Shown here: positions 1-9,266 of the stretch, in pieces | How the letters are laid out: each line of letters opens with the position of its first letter | Numbering within the stretch: the first letter of the stretch is position 1 | Source of the DNA: Pseudoalteromonas prydzensis | GTDB taxonomy: Bacteria; Pseudomonadota; Gammaproteobacteria; Enterobacterales; Alteromonadaceae | Length of the DNA: 64,000 nt | Assembly (NCBI RefSeq): GCF_001661495.1 | Contig: NZ_BDDT01000007.1 | Span: forward strand, 124,001-188,000 | Reading direction: 5' to 3' | Notes under the pieces: generated by a model | Databases searched by the model: none | Told to the model about the DNA's origin: nothing | What the model saw: the letters and a program-made list of their open reading frames with translations, nothing else | Translations under genes and position numbers: made by a program

Positions 1-1
1 A

Positions 2-1147
2 CACCTCAAAAGCATAGGTCAAACACCTAAAATAACCCTTATTTCAGGCCACCCTTCAGTAAAAGGTAAATTAGCTGAAATGTGTGAACCAAATGTCGGT
101 CATTTGGTTAAGCCTTTACAACGCGAAGACATTGAACGCGTTTTAAATCCAAAAAAAGCAGCAGCTAAGAAAAAAACAACACCTAGTATTAAAAAGCATT
201 TTGGAACATTAATAGGCGAATCACCGCAAATGCAACAGCTGTATACCATGATTGAACGAGTGGCAAACACCAGTGCTAACGTGATGTTAATGGGTGAAAG
301 TGGTGCCGGTAAAGAAGTGGTGGCGCAAGCGATTCATAACGCCAGCGCCTGCAGTGGCCCATTAGTGGCAACTAACTGTGGTGCACTTTCAAAAGAGTTG
401 ATTGGCAGCGAGTTGTTTGGCCATGAAAAAGGCGCGTTTACAGGCGCTATTGCGCGTAAAGATGGCGTTTTTGAACAGGCAACGGGTGGTACCCTATTTT
501 TAGATGAAGTAACCGAAATGCCAATTGATATGCAGCCTAATTTACTGCGTGTGCTGGAAACTAAAAAAGTCACTCGAGTCGGTGGTAGTAAAGAAAGCGC
601 GGTTGATTGTCGAGTAATTTCTGCGACCAACCGTTCGCTGGAAGACCTCGCGCAAAATAATATTATTCGTGAAGATATTTACTTTCGGTTAGCGGTATTT
701 CCTATTGATATTCCGCCACTTCGTGAGCGTAAAGAAGACATTAGTTTACTCGCTAGCGCATTTTTGGAGCAGTTAAATGACGAAAATAATACTGATTTTC
801 AGTGGCAAGCCAGTCAGTTAAAACTGCTTGAAAGTTATGATTGGCCAGGCAATGTGCGAGAGCTTCGCCATGCGATTCATCGTGCCTTTATAATGAGCGA
901 TCCAAAAGGTAAGGCAATTACCTTACCTGATAACTTAGAATCACCCTTTTCACGAGTAAATAAGCAAACTCAAGTAAATCAAGTCAGTGCTGGGCAAACT
1001 ATTGAAGAAGTTGAAAAAGAACTGATCCACGCGACTTTAGATAAAGTACAAGGTAATAAAACCCTTGCGGCACAAATGCTGGGAATAAGTACAAAAACCT
1101 TATACAACCGTTTAAATGCATACGGCGGGATTGGCGAATATAGTTAG
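2..1147 (+). CDS. Sigma-54-dependent response regulator (5' truncated)
   Basis: An NtrC-type transcription activator whose start lies left of the window; the frame is open from base 2. The first ~40 codons match the end of a receiver domain, including the conserved Lys in VKPL. A sigma-54 AAA+ domain follows, with Walker A GESGAGKE (292-315), the sigma-54 contact loop GAFTGA (431-448) and TLFLDE as Walker B. The C-terminus is a Fis-type helix-turn-helix ([17 protein letters not shown]). Members of this family remodel RNA polymerase-sigma-54 after phosphorylation by a partner kinase. It opens a run of signalling genes with gaps of about 20 bases, so the downstream kinases are plausible partners. 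An internal ATG at 80 cuts into the receiver domain and is unlikely to be the true start. Confidence 0.9.
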   Translation, partial: HLKSIGQTPKITLISGHPSVKGKLAEMCEPNVGHLVKPLQREDIERVLNPKKAAAKKKTTPSIKKHFGTLIGESPQMQQLYTMIERVANTSANVMLMGESGAGKEVVAQAIHNASACSGPLVATNCGALSKELIGSELFGHEKGAFTGAIARKDGVFEQATGGTLFLDEVTEMPIDMQPNLLRVLETKKVTRVGGSKESAVDCRVISATNRSLEDLAQNNIIREDIYFRLAVFPIDIPPLRERKEDISLLASAFLEQLNDENNTDFQWQASQLKLLESYDWPGNVRELRHAIHRAFIMSDPKGKAITLPDNLESPFSRVNKQTQVNQVSAGQTIEEVEKELIHATLDKVQGNKTLAAQMLGISTKTLYNRLNAYGGIGEYS

Positions 1148-1167
1148 ATAATTACGACAGGAGAAAC

Positions 1168-1377
1168 ATGAGTAATAACGAACCGTTAAATAAACTCGTT
1201 CACGATGCACGAGCACCGCTTAATCGTATCTCGATGAATGCTGAGCTAATCAAGTTGGTACTTGAAAATGATATGCCTAAAGATAAAGCCTTAGCAGCAT
1301 TAGATAAAATAATTAGTAATTGCCAACAATGTAGTGACAGTTTGCAAAAAATTGCTGATTCAGATGCCACCGCATAA
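1168..1377 (+). CDS. 69-aa stand-alone H-box (DHp-like) protein
   Basis: A short gene with a strong ribosome site (aggag, 5 bases before ATG), placed between the sigma-54 regulator and a histidine kinase. Residues 9-30 (LVHDARAPLNRISMNAELIK) closely resemble the phospho-acceptor H-box of HisKA domains, with His12 followed by Asp, Arg and Pro-Leu-Asn. The rest is helical and could form the second helix of a DHp hairpin. There is no ATP-binding domain. It could be a phosphotransfer intermediate, a decoy or inhibitor of a neighbouring kinase, or a remnant of a full kinase. The good ribosome site and conserved-looking H-box argue against simple decay. Function is inferred from resemblance only. 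Confidence 0.7.
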   Translation: MSNNEPLNKLVHDARAPLNRISMNAELIKLVLENDMPKDKALAALDKIISNCQQCSDSLQKIADSDATA

Positions 1378-1398
1378 ACAGTATTTAAGGGAAAGTAA

Positions 1399-2883
1399 AT
1401 GAAGCAAAAAAAGCAACTCGGCAAAACTAATGTCGTCTGGGCTAGTTTTATTGCTGTAGTGCTATGTATTGTGGTGGGTAATGCTATTTTAGCGATGAAT
1501 ACTATTCAGAGCCTTACGCAAACTCAGCAGCGTTTAGATGACACAGGGATGCTAAATACCGCAATTGAAAAGCTTCATCTTTCTATTGTACAGGCTGAAT
1601 CAGGTCAACGCGGTTTTTTACTGACCGGTGATGAAGCGTATTTAGCACCGTATTACGATGCTATTTTACAGCTTAATTCACAAGCTAAGTTGGTAAAAGG
1701 TTTACGAACTGAGATCGATGGTCAGGCTGATAAAGTCGCTCGTTTACTCTATTTAGTGGATGATAAAGTGGCAATACTAACTAGAACCGCTGATTTAGCA
1801 TTGGCTGACAACGAGCGGCGTGCACATTATCTACTAGAAACACACCAAGGGCGTAAGATTTACGAGGAAATTCGCCTACTCGCTAACGAAATTCAAGACG
1901 CTGAATCAGCCTTTAAGCTTGTTCAATTTAGAAAGCTCGGGCAAATCAAAAAAGAGGCAAAAGTCACTTTTGCAATTACTGCTGTGACGAGTGGTTTATT
2001 GATTATTGGTATGTTTATATTAACGCGGATCAACTTACGTACCGCAGCAAAATATCGGGAAGAACTGGAGTATCAAAATGAAACTCTAGCTGCAAAAGTA
2101 ACGGAACGGACTTTGGAGCTGACCTTATATTCTGAAGAATTGAGTCGATCTAATCGTGAGCTTGAAGAGTTTGCATTTGTAGCCAGCCATGATTTACAAG
2201 AGCCACTACGTAAAATTCAAGCATTTAGTGATCGCTTAGAAACCATGTTTAAAGATGAGCTAGGTGAAAAAGGCATCGATTATATTGCGCGCATGAAAAA
2301 TGCAGCGCAACGTATGTCTAACTTAATCAATGATCTACTGGAGTTCTCGCGAGTCACTACTCGCGGCAAAGACTTTGTTGATACCGACTTGCAAAAAGTA
2401 CTTGATGAAATATTGAATGATTTGGAAATTGCGATAAAAGAGTCAAACGCGCAAGTACATGTTGGCCAAATGCCGGTAATACAAGCGGATCCGAGTCAGA
2501 TGGAACAGTTATTTTTAAACTTAATTTCCAATGCGGTGAAGTTTAGGCGCCCAGAAATAGCACCGATAATTAATATTGATTATGCGCATCAAACGCAATT
2601 CAGTGAAGATCATAATACTGATATTGAGTGGCAAATAATTACCGTGAAAGACAATGGCATAGGTTTTTCACCAGAGTACACGGACAAAATTTTTGTGCCG
2701 TTTCAGCGCTTACACGGACGCTCAGAATACAAAGGCACCGGTATTGGTTTATCGGTTTGTCGACGAATTGTAGAGCGTCATGGCGGCACTATAACAGCTC
2801 AAAGCGAAACGGGTGAGGGTGCAACCTTCATCATAAAACTACCTGTGGAAAGTGATCTTTTCACATTGCAAGGAGAGGCTTAA
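1399..2883 (+). CDS. CHASE3-type sensor histidine kinase
   Basis: A 494-aa membrane kinase. Membrane segment 1 is at about residues 12-34, followed by a ~150-residue extracytoplasmic region typical of CHASE3 (AESGQRGFLLTGDEAYL is its hallmark), a second membrane segment at about 192-212, and a coiled coil. The HisKA domain has acceptor His264 in ASHDLQEPLRKIQ. The HATPase domain shows N-box NLISNAVKF, G1 DNGIGF and G2 GTGIGLSVCRRIVERHGG. Kinases with the HDLQEPLRKI motif often pair with Rcp1-like single-domain regulators, and such a gene starts directly after this stop. The signal sensed is unknown. Confidence 0.9.
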   Translation: MKQKKQLGKTNVVWASFIAVVLCIVVGNAILAMNTIQSLTQTQQRLDDTGMLNTAIEKLHLSIVQAESGQRGFLLTGDEAYLAPYYDAILQLNSQAKLVKGLRTEIDGQADKVARLLYLVDDKVAILTRTADLALADNERRAHYLLETHQGRKIYEEIRLLANEIQDAESAFKLVQFRKLGQIKKEAKVTFAITAVTSGLLIIGMFILTRINLRTAAKYREELEYQNETLAAKVTERTLELTLYSEELSRSNRELEEFAFVASHDLQEPLRKIQAFSDRLETMFKDELGEKGIDYIARMKNAAQRMSNLINDLLEFSRVTTRGKDFVDTDLQKVLDEILNDLEIAIKESNAQVHVGQMPVIQADPSQMEQLFLNLISNAVKFRRPEIAPIINIDYAHQTQFSEDHNTDIEWQIITVKDNGIGFSPEYTDKIFVPFQRLHGRSEYKGTGIGLSVCRRIVERHGGTITAQSETGEGATFIIKLPVESDLFTLQGEA

Positions 2884-3345
2884 ATGCCGTTCACTAAAGT
2901 AAAGCCAATCACCATTTTAATGGCTGATGATGACGAAGATGATCGTTTGTTAACCCAAGATGCTCTCGTCGAAAGTCGTGTGTTGAACGAGTTGTATTTT
3001 GTTGAAGATGGTGTGGAGTTGTTGGAATACCTTGAACGTAAAGGTAAGTTTGAAGACCGTGACTCATCGCCGCGACCGAGTTTAATTTTATTAGACTTAA
3101 ACATGCCACGTATGGATGGTCGAGAGGCACTGCAAGCAATCAAAGCAAACCCGAATTTAAAAGGCATTCCAGTGGTGATTTTAACCACCTCAAAGCAAGA
3201 GGAAGACATGGTTAAAGGTTACGACTTGGGCGCAGCCTCGTACATCACTAAACCAGTGACCTTTGATGGTTTAGTTGATTTGATGAAAACACTCGGTAAA
3301 TACTGGGTTGAGTTTGTTGAATTACCGAGCACCTATAACGATTAG
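2884..3345 (+). CDS. Rcp1-like single-domain response regulator
   Basis: A 153-aa receiver domain without output domain. The acidic pocket is ADDDEDD near the N-terminus, the phospho-acceptor is Asp71 in LILLDLNMPRMDG, the Thr is in ILTTSK and the Lys in ITKPV. The extended loop between helix 2 and strand 3 and the C-terminal extension resemble Rcp1-type regulators, which usually pass phosphate on or bind partner proteins. The ATG follows the kinase stop directly and has a strong ribosome site (aaggagagg), so the two are translationally linked. It is the probable substrate of the CHASE3 kinase. Confidence 0.9.
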   Translation: MPFTKVKPITILMADDDEDDRLLTQDALVESRVLNELYFVEDGVELLEYLERKGKFEDRDSSPRPSLILLDLNMPRMDGREALQAIKANPNLKGIPVVILTTSKQEEDMVKGYDLGAASYITKPVTFDGLVDLMKTLGKYWVEFVELPSTYND

Positions 3346-3366
3346 AAAATAACTACTGGAGACACT

Positions 3367-5334
3367 ATGTTAGATAAGGCAACTAAGCTGCTACTTGTTG
3401 AAGATGATGAAGACGATTACATTCTTACTTGTGATTACCTTGAACAGCTTAGTTCCCATACATTTGATATAGAATGGAGCAGTGATCCTAAGCAGGCAGT
3501 ACAACTATTAAGTCAAAATCTGCATGATATCTGCCTGCTTGACTACCGTTTAGGTGCATCTGATGGCCTTGTGGTATTAAAGCAAGCGGTCGAAAATGGC
3601 TTCACCGGGCCAATTATTATGCTTACTGGGCAGTCAAATGATGAACTTGATTCGGCTGCCCTAGATGCTGGTGCGGTTGATTATTTAGTTAAAAACGAAA
3701 TGAGCAGTAGCCGTTTTGCGCGCTCAATTCGTTATGCATTAGCCCGCAGAGATATAGAAGAAGAGCGGATCGAGCGTTTAAAAGCGGAAGCAGAAAACCG
3801 CTCTAAAGATCGTTTTTTAGCCCATTTGAGTCATGAGTTACGCACGCCTTTATCTTCCATTCTCGGTTATACTGAATTGCTGATGCAGAGTGACTTTAAC
3901 GAACATGCCAATAACGAGCTTGGTGTTATTTACCGCAACGGTAAACACTTATTAAGTTTGTTAAATGACGTGCTCGACCTGTCGAGAATAGCCGCCGATA
4001 AATTAGAGCTCAGTCGCAGTGACGTCAATCTTGATAGCCTGATGGCTGATGTGTTTACCCTGATGCGAGTTTCTGCACTTGATAAAGGCCTATCACTGCG
4101 CTTTGAGTCGTTACAACCTTTACCGTTAGTAGTGAACATTGATGCGACGCGGCTTCGACAAATTTTAATTAATATAATCAATAACGCGATTAAATTTACC
4201 GAGCAAGGTGAGATCATCGTTCGCGCGTGGACAAAGGTAATTGATGGCACAGAAATGCTGTTTTTTAGCATTAAAGATTCGGGGATGGGCATTGCTCCTG
4301 AAAAACAAGCGCTGATATTTAAGCCGTTTGAACAAATAGCCGATGTTGAATCGCGATCTGTTGGTGGTGCTGGATTAGGACTGGCGATTTGTTCAGAGTT
4401 ATTGAGCCGTATGCAAGGCGGTATTTCCTTAGAATCTGCAATAGGCAAGGGCTCTGAGTTTACTATTTCCCTGTATCCGGGCAATATTCAAGCGGTAGAA
4501 AGGCGCTTATTAAAGCTTGATTTAACCCCTAATATGCAGCAAAAAACAGCCCCGTGTAAGGTTAGCGGCCGAGTGTTAGTGGTTGATGATTTACGTGATT
4601 TACGGGTGCTCGTCGGGCATATGATTGCCTCCGCAGGAGCGAAAGTAGATTACGCCGAGCACGGCAAGCAAGCACTTGATAAAGTAGCTAATGCGCAGCA
4701 GCAAGGCAATCCATACGATATTGTTTATTTAGATATTCATATGCCAGTGATGGGCGGTAAAGAAACTGCCATTGAGCTGAGAAAAGCTGGGTTTACAGGC
4801 GCCATTATTGCGCTTACCGCCGCAACAATGAAGGGGATCCATAGTGAGCTGACGGCGCTGGGTTTTAATGATGTGATAGGTAAGCCTGTCGATGCCACTC
4901 TGCTGTATTTGTGCTTACAAACCTATTTAGCTGATAATAGCCAAAACTCCCCAGAGGTTCTGCCTCCTGTAGATTCTGTACAGAGCAAAATGCGCTTTTT
5001 ACTCGTTGAAGATGACGCTGATGCAGCGCAAATAACTCAATTGTTACTTGAAAGCTTAGGTGTGCAAACCAGTATAGCTACCAGCTATGAGCACTGCGTT
5101 GCTATTTTAAAAGTCGATAGCAACTTTGATAAGGTTTTGCTAGATATGCATTTACCAGATGGCAGTGGTTTAGAGTTAGCAGCTTATACCAAGAAGCATT
5201 ACCCCGAGATATCTCGAGTTATTGTCAGTGGTATGCAGCCTGAGCCGCTACAACTAGAGCAGCTTAATATCGAACACGTTTTATTAAAACCAATTAATCT
5301 TGCATTACTAACCCAGCTTATTGAGGGTGAGTAA
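3367..5334 (+). CDS. Hybrid kinase: REC-HisKA-HATPase-REC-REC
   Basis: A 655-aa cytoplasmic protein with no membrane segment. REC1 (about 5-120, Asp59) is followed by a short coiled coil, HisKA with His156 in AHLSHELRTPLSSILG, and HATPase (NIINNAIKF, DSGMGI, GGAGLGLAICSELL). REC2 (about 398-515, Asp456 in YLDIHMPVMGG) and REC3 (about 537-650, Asp593 in LLDMHLPDGSG) complete it. REC1 ends with VKNE where most receivers have KP. Such proteins can take phosphate in at REC1 and relay it internally. It is the last gene of the operon; its 3' end overlaps the convergent LacI gene by 17 bases, with no terminator between. Confidence 0.9.
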   Translation: MLDKATKLLLVEDDEDDYILTCDYLEQLSSHTFDIEWSSDPKQAVQLLSQNLHDICLLDYRLGASDGLVVLKQAVENGFTGPIIMLTGQSNDELDSAALDAGAVDYLVKNEMSSSRFARSIRYALARRDIEEERIERLKAEAENRSKDRFLAHLSHELRTPLSSILGYTELLMQSDFNEHANNELGVIYRNGKHLLSLLNDVLDLSRIAADKLELSRSDVNLDSLMADVFTLMRVSALDKGLSLRFESLQPLPLVVNIDATRLRQILINIINNAIKFTEQGEIIVRAWTKVIDGTEMLFFSIKDSGMGIAPEKQALIFKPFEQIADVESRSVGGAGLGLAICSELLSRMQGGISLESAIGKGSEFTISLYPGNIQAVERRLLKLDLTPNMQQKTAPCKVSGRVLVVDDLRDLRVLVGHMIASAGAKVDYAEHGKQALDKVANAQQQGNPYDIVYLDIHMPVMGGKETAIELRKAGFTGAIIALTAATMKGIHSELTALGFNDVIGKPVDATLLYLCLQTYLADNSQNSPEVLPPVDSVQSKMRFLLVEDDADAAQITQLLLESLGVQTSIATSYEHCVAILKVDSNFDKVLLDMHLPDGSGLELAAYTKKHYPEISRVIVSGMQPEPLQLEQLNIEHVLLKPINLALLTQLIEGE

Positions 5335-6322
5335 GTACTGATTGGCGAATGATTAATTCAGGTTCAAATAACGTTTGTAATGGCGGTGTGTTTTTTTGAT
5401 AAACGTTACTCAAAACCCAGTCCGCAGCCATACGACCCATTTCATTTATGGGGTAATTTATGGTACTCAGTGGCGGGTAAACATGGCGGGTAAAAAACAC
5501 ATTATCATAACCCATAATCGATAATTGTTCGGGTAATTTAAGCTTACACTCTCTTGCTGTTGCCATCGCGCCGGTGGCCATCTCATCATTGGCACAGATC
5601 AGAGCAGTAAATTGTGGCCCATTATTATGCAAGTATTGGAATCCAGCTGCACCGCCATCTTCCATAAAGTCACCTTGATACAGTAATTGTTCATTAAAGC
5701 TCAAGTTATACTCTGCAAGGGCTTGCTTATGGCCGGTTAAGCGATCTTGGGCATCTTTTTTCCACAGTGGACCACTGATATAGGCAATATCGGTATGGCC
5801 TTGCTCTAAAACATATTTAGCGGCTAAATAGCCACCTTTTACATTGTCTAAAATAATACAACGTGATGATAATTCTGCAATATAGCGGTTGATGAGCACA
5901 AAAGGGGTTTTCCCTTTACTAAGCTCTATCAAGTAGTCATCACTGATCGCTTCAACATGCAAAATCAAAGCATCGCAATTACGGCTAATTAAAAACTCAA
6001 TAGCCTGTTGCTCTCGCTCTTCATTACTGTGACCTGCTGCAATGATCACATGTTTACCCTGCTTGCGAAAGGCGGTCTCGATGCCACTCATCATCGGGCC
6101 ATAAAAAGGACCGTGCAACTCAGAAACAAGCAATCCTACGCTATTTGAGCAATTTGACGCTAACGATTGAGCAATAGAGTTTGGCCTATAGCCGAGTTCA
6201 GTCATTGCGCGAGTTACTTTTTCACGCGTTGCATCGCTGACATTAGCATTATTATTCATCACTCTTGAGACGGTTGCTAACGATACGCCTGCAAGTTTTG
6301 ACACCTCATAAATGGTGGCCAT
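5318..6322 (-). CDS. LacI/GalR-family transcriptional regulator of beta-glucan genes
   Basis: A 334-aa repressor-type regulator. The N-terminal helix-turn-helix and hinge helix are typical (TIYEVSKLAGVSLATVSRVM, then GYRPNSIAQSLAS), followed by a periplasmic-binding-like ligand domain (VGLLVSELHGPFYGPMMSGI). The start has ribosome site aagga. It is last in a minus-strand unit with the GPH symporter and GH1, 11 bases after the symporter. The palindromes at 9097-9110, 9152-9173 and 20621-20638 match the TGTAAnCGnTTACA type bound by this family, so it probably regulates its own operon, the FHS/GH3/GH16 operon and the TonB receptor. The inducer is likely a beta-glucoside or glucose; that is inference. 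Confidence 0.9.
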   Translation of the reverse strand: MATIYEVSKLAGVSLATVSRVMNNNANVSDATREKVTRAMTELGYRPNSIAQSLASNCSNSVGLLVSELHGPFYGPMMSGIETAFRKQGKHVIIAAGHSNEEREQQAIEFLISRNCDALILHVEAISDDYLIELSKGKTPFVLINRYIAELSSRCIILDNVKGGYLAAKYVLEQGHTDIAYISGPLWKKDAQDRLTGHKQALAEYNLSFNEQLLYQGDFMEDGGAAGFQYLHNNGPQFTALICANDEMATGAMATARECKLKLPEQLSIMGYDNVFFTRHVYPPLSTINYPINEMGRMAADWVLSNVYQKNTPPLQTLFEPELIIRQSVLTHPQ

Positions 6323-6333
6323 GCAATTCCTTG

Positions 6334-7665
6334 TTAAATACGACTTTTAACTGCGAGCTCAGCCGATATTTGCTGAACAGTTTGATTATCAAGAATATAC
6401 CTTTTCATAATTAATGCGACAAGTATGCTGCCAATTGCTGGAAATAAGGTAAATGAAATTAAAATACCATCGCGAGTTGGCTCGCTTAACGCGGTATTTG
6501 CTTGGTAGCCATAATAAGCCAGTAACCAGCCCGCGATAGCGCCGCCTAAAGCAAGGCCAAGTTTAATGAAAAATACCACGCTGGCATACACTAGGCCGGT
6601 TAAACGGTGACCATTTTGCCACTGTCCGTAATCGATAGTGTCAGCCATCTTTGCCCATAATAATGGGGTGGCCATTTGTGTAACAAAGCACCACAAAAAG
6701 TAAATAGCAAAAGCCCATATCAGTTGTTCACCAGGGAGCCAAAAAGCAACACAACTGATTATGGCGGATAAGTATTGTAAGTAGATATAGGCGGTTTTTT
6801 TGTCAACGCGCTTACTCAAAGGTTGCGCGCAGGCACAGCCCAAAATGTTGCCTATCATACCTATGGTAACAAATGCGGTGACCAGATCAGCCTCACCTAG
6901 TACATACTTAACATAGTAAATTGCTAAAGTGGTACGTAAAACCATGCTGGTTAATAGCATCAAAGAGGCTGCACACAGTACTTTAAACGGGCCATTTTGC
7001 CAGAGCGTATGCATTTGCTGTTTGAGGTTTAGTTGCTTATATTGCTGAGCGACGACACGCTCTTTGGTAAAGCGAAAACAGATCAAAAATAACGCCACAC
7101 CTAAGCAACTCATGATCACCATAGTCAGCTGATAGCCTAGTGCATTATCGCCTTTACCAAGCCAGTTTACTAAGGGCATAGTACAACTACTAATAATCAA
7201 TCCACCAAGCATACCAAACACAAAGCGATACGATTGGATGGATACCCGCTCTGTAGGATCTTTACTAAGTACACCACCGAGTGCTGAATAAGGAATATTA
7301 ATCGCAGTATAGACCAGCATTAATAGCGTATACGTTACAAATGCGTAGATCACTTTTCCGGTGTCGCTAAGATCGGGAGTGGTGAAAGTAATAATGCTGA
7401 TCACCCCAAATGGTAGTGCTAACCATAACAAATAGGGGCGATAACTGCCGTATTTAGTGCGGGTTGAGTCGGTTAACGAGCCCATGAGAGGATCGGTGAT
7501 CGCATCAATGACACGCACTACTAAAAACAAAGTGCCGACGATTGCAGGCGAGATACCAAAAATATCAGTATAGAAAAAAGTCAAAAATAGCATTACGGTT
7601 TGAAAAATGATGTTACTGGCAGTATCACCTAAGCCATAGGCTATTTTTTCTTTTTTAGTTAGCAT
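6334..7665 (-). CDS. GPH-family sugar:cation symporter (MFS)
   Basis: A 443-aa inner-membrane protein of about 12 membrane segments. The N-terminus KEKIAYGLGDTASNIIFQTV and the conserved VRVIDAITDPLMGSLTDSTR and GSYRPYLLW are signatures of the glycoside-pentoside-hexuronide symporters (MelB-like). The ATG at 7665 is preferred over GTG at 7674 because a GAG Shine-Dalgarno lies 8 bases upstream of the ATG and overlaps the GTG. It sits 21 bases after the GH1 gene, so it probably imports beta-glucosides or short beta-glucans that GH1 then hydrolyses in the cytoplasm. Substrate is inferred from context. Confidence 0.9.
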   Translation of the reverse strand: MLTKKEKIAYGLGDTASNIIFQTVMLFLTFFYTDIFGISPAIVGTLFLVVRVIDAITDPLMGSLTDSTRTKYGSYRPYLLWLALPFGVISIITFTTPDLSDTGKVIYAFVTYTLLMLVYTAINIPYSALGGVLSKDPTERVSIQSYRFVFGMLGGLIISSCTMPLVNWLGKGDNALGYQLTMVIMSCLGVALFLICFRFTKERVVAQQYKQLNLKQQMHTLWQNGPFKVLCAASLMLLTSMVLRTTLAIYYVKYVLGEADLVTAFVTIGMIGNILGCACAQPLSKRVDKKTAYIYLQYLSAIISCVAFWLPGEQLIWAFAIYFLWCFVTQMATPLLWAKMADTIDYGQWQNGHRLTGLVYASVVFFIKLGLALGGAIAGWLLAYYGYQANTALSEPTRDGILISFTLFPAIGSILVALIMKRYILDNQTVQQISAELAVKSRI

Positions 7666-7686
7666 AATTGGCACTCAATATTATTA

Positions 7687-9027
7687 TTATTTTTTACGTT
7701 GTTGCAGTAAGTTGCGATATTGTTTAGCGCTTTCTTTTAGTATCCGTTGTTGATTTGAATAGTCAATATAAACGAGTCCAAAGCGTTTTTCATAGCCGTA
7801 TGCCCACTCAAAGTTGTCCATTAAACTCCATGCAAAGTACCCTTGGATATCAACGCCTTGTTGTATTGCGTCATGAACAGCATTGAGGTGCGTATGATAA
7901 TAACTCACTCTTTCTAAGTCAGTTACTTGCCCTTCGTACAAATGATCAGCCATGGCCGCGCCATTTTCAGTTACATATACTTTAGGTAATTGATATTGTT
8001 CATTTAATGAAACTAGTAACTCTGTTAAGCCTTGTGGGTATACTTCCCAGCCCATATCAGTGACTGGTACATTAGCAATACTCGCTTCGGCAAACCAGTT
8101 ATCCTCAGTGCTACGATAGTGTATTCGGGTATAGTAATTAACACCAATAAAATCAATTTCTTGGCTAATTATTGCCATATCTCCTGCAGCAATCACAGGT
8201 TGTGCATTTTCGTTTAGTTGGCTGAGTAAGTCAGGGTATTGCCCTTCTAATACGGCTTTGATATACCACTGATTATGATATTGATCTGCAAGCATTGCAG
8301 CTGTTTTATCTGCAGCGGTAAGCGGGTAGCTGGGGCTAAAGTTAAGTACAATGCCAGCTTCTACTGTAGGGCAATTTTTACGTAATACTTGCATCGCAAG
8401 GCCATGGGCGAGCAGCAAATGATGGGCCGCTTGACGGCCAGCTTGCTGACTTTTTATACCTGGGGCATGAACACCTATTTCGTACCCTAAGTAAGCGCTG
8501 CAAAATGGTTCATTTAAGGTGGCATAGGAATCAACCAGCCCAGTAAGCTCTTTACTTACCACATCAGCATAAGCTGCAAAAGCATAAGCGGTGTTACGAT
8601 TTTGCCAGCCACCATGATCTTCTAAATGTTGCGGAAGATCCCAGTGATATAGGGTGACATAGGTTTTAATATTACGTGCTTTTAATGCAATTAATAGATC
8701 ACGATAGAAACCAATTCCTTGTTTATTCACTGTGCCATCTTGATGCAGTACGCGTGGCCATGAAATTGATAGCCGGTATGCGTCTACGGCTAAGTTTGCA
8801 ATCATTTCAATATCTTGTTGCCATAAATTGACATGATCACAAGCAATGTCGCCATGGCTATTATCAGCAATTGTGTCTGGTTGCGCGCAAAAGGTATCCC
8901 AAATACACGGTAGGCGGGTATCACGTGATCCTTCAATTTGAAATGAAGCGGTTGCTACGCCAAATACAAATTGCGGCGTTAGCATTGGTGAATTAGATGG
9001 CAGTGATATAGTTTTAAATTCGCTCAA
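7687..9027 (-). CDS. Glycoside hydrolase family 1 beta-glucosidase
   Basis: A 446-aa cytoplasmic retaining beta-glucosidase. The acid/base Glu173 is in TLNEPF and the nucleophile Glu354 in YVTENGAA; the N-terminal FVFGVATASFQIEGS is typical. The start is uncertain. The frame is open to 9096, but that stretch is Lys/Leu-rich and unlike GH1. A TTG at 9027 has AAAAGG 6 bases upstream and I prefer it; ATG at 8985 lies just before the conserved domain but has no visible ribosome site. No signal peptide is seen. It probably cleaves imported laminari-oligosaccharides or cellobiose-type sugars to glucose. It is first gene of the minus-strand unit reading away from two LacI-type operators. Confidence 0.92.
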   Translation of the reverse strand: MSEFKTISLPSNSPMLTPQFVFGVATASFQIEGSRDTRLPCIWDTFCAQPDTIADNSHGDIACDHVNLWQQDIEMIANLAVDAYRLSISWPRVLHQDGTVNKQGIGFYRDLLIALKARNIKTYVTLYHWDLPQHLEDHGGWQNRNTAYAFAAYADVVSKELTGLVDSYATLNEPFCSAYLGYEIGVHAPGIKSQQAGRQAAHHLLLAHGLAMQVLRKNCPTVEAGIVLNFSPSYPLTAADKTAAMLADQYHNQWYIKAVLEGQYPDLLSQLNENAQPVIAAGDMAIISQEIDFIGVNYYTRIHYRSTEDNWFAEASIANVPVTDMGWEVYPQGLTELLVSLNEQYQLPKVYVTENGAAMADHLYEGQVTDLERVSYYHTHLNAVHDAIQQGVDIQGYFAWSLMDNFEWAYGYEKRFGLVYIDYSNQQRILKESAKQYRNLLQQRKK

Positions 9028-9096
9028 GGTGCACCTTTTAACTTTCAGTAGTAGCAATCGCTTTATATTTATTTTGTAGACAGCATAGCTGTTCAA

Positions 9097-9110
9097 TGTA
9101 AGCGCTTACA
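9097..9110. promoter_or_regulatory. LacI-type operator, GH1/FHS divergent region (site 1)
   Basis: A perfect 14-base palindrome TGTAAGCGCTTACA, 70 bases upstream of the proposed GH1 TTG start. It matches the operator form of LacI/GalR regulators and recurs at 9152 and 20621. Its closeness to GH1 suggests control of the minus-strand operon. The rest of the 239-base gap at 9028-9266 is AT-rich, and no clear -35/-10 pair stands out. Confidence 0.8.
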
Positions 9111-9151
9111 AGTTTTTTGTAAATAAATTGCTAAATTCGATTTATATGTTA

Positions 9152-9173
9152 TAAATGTAAGCGCTTACATTTA
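9152..9173. promoter_or_regulatory. LacI-type operator, GH1/FHS divergent region (site 2)
   Basis: A perfect 22-base palindrome with the same core TGTAAGCGCTTACA, centred 59 bases from site 1 and 94 bases before the FHS transporter start. Two sites between divergent operons could allow looping or separate control of each direction. Assignment to the adjacent LacI protein is inference from operator form and gene neighbourhood. Confidence 0.82.
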
Positions 9174-9266
9174 ATGTTGCAACTATTATTTGCTTTTATA
9201 ATTTTAATAAAAAAGCACCTATGTAGTTGTAATAAACTGATAATTAAAAACAATTAGAGATTTAAT

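Noticed and set aside
3930..4484. 184-codon open frame on the minus strand inside the hybrid kinase gene
   Set aside because: Antisense to conserved HisKA/HATPase motifs; no family resemblance or ribosome site.
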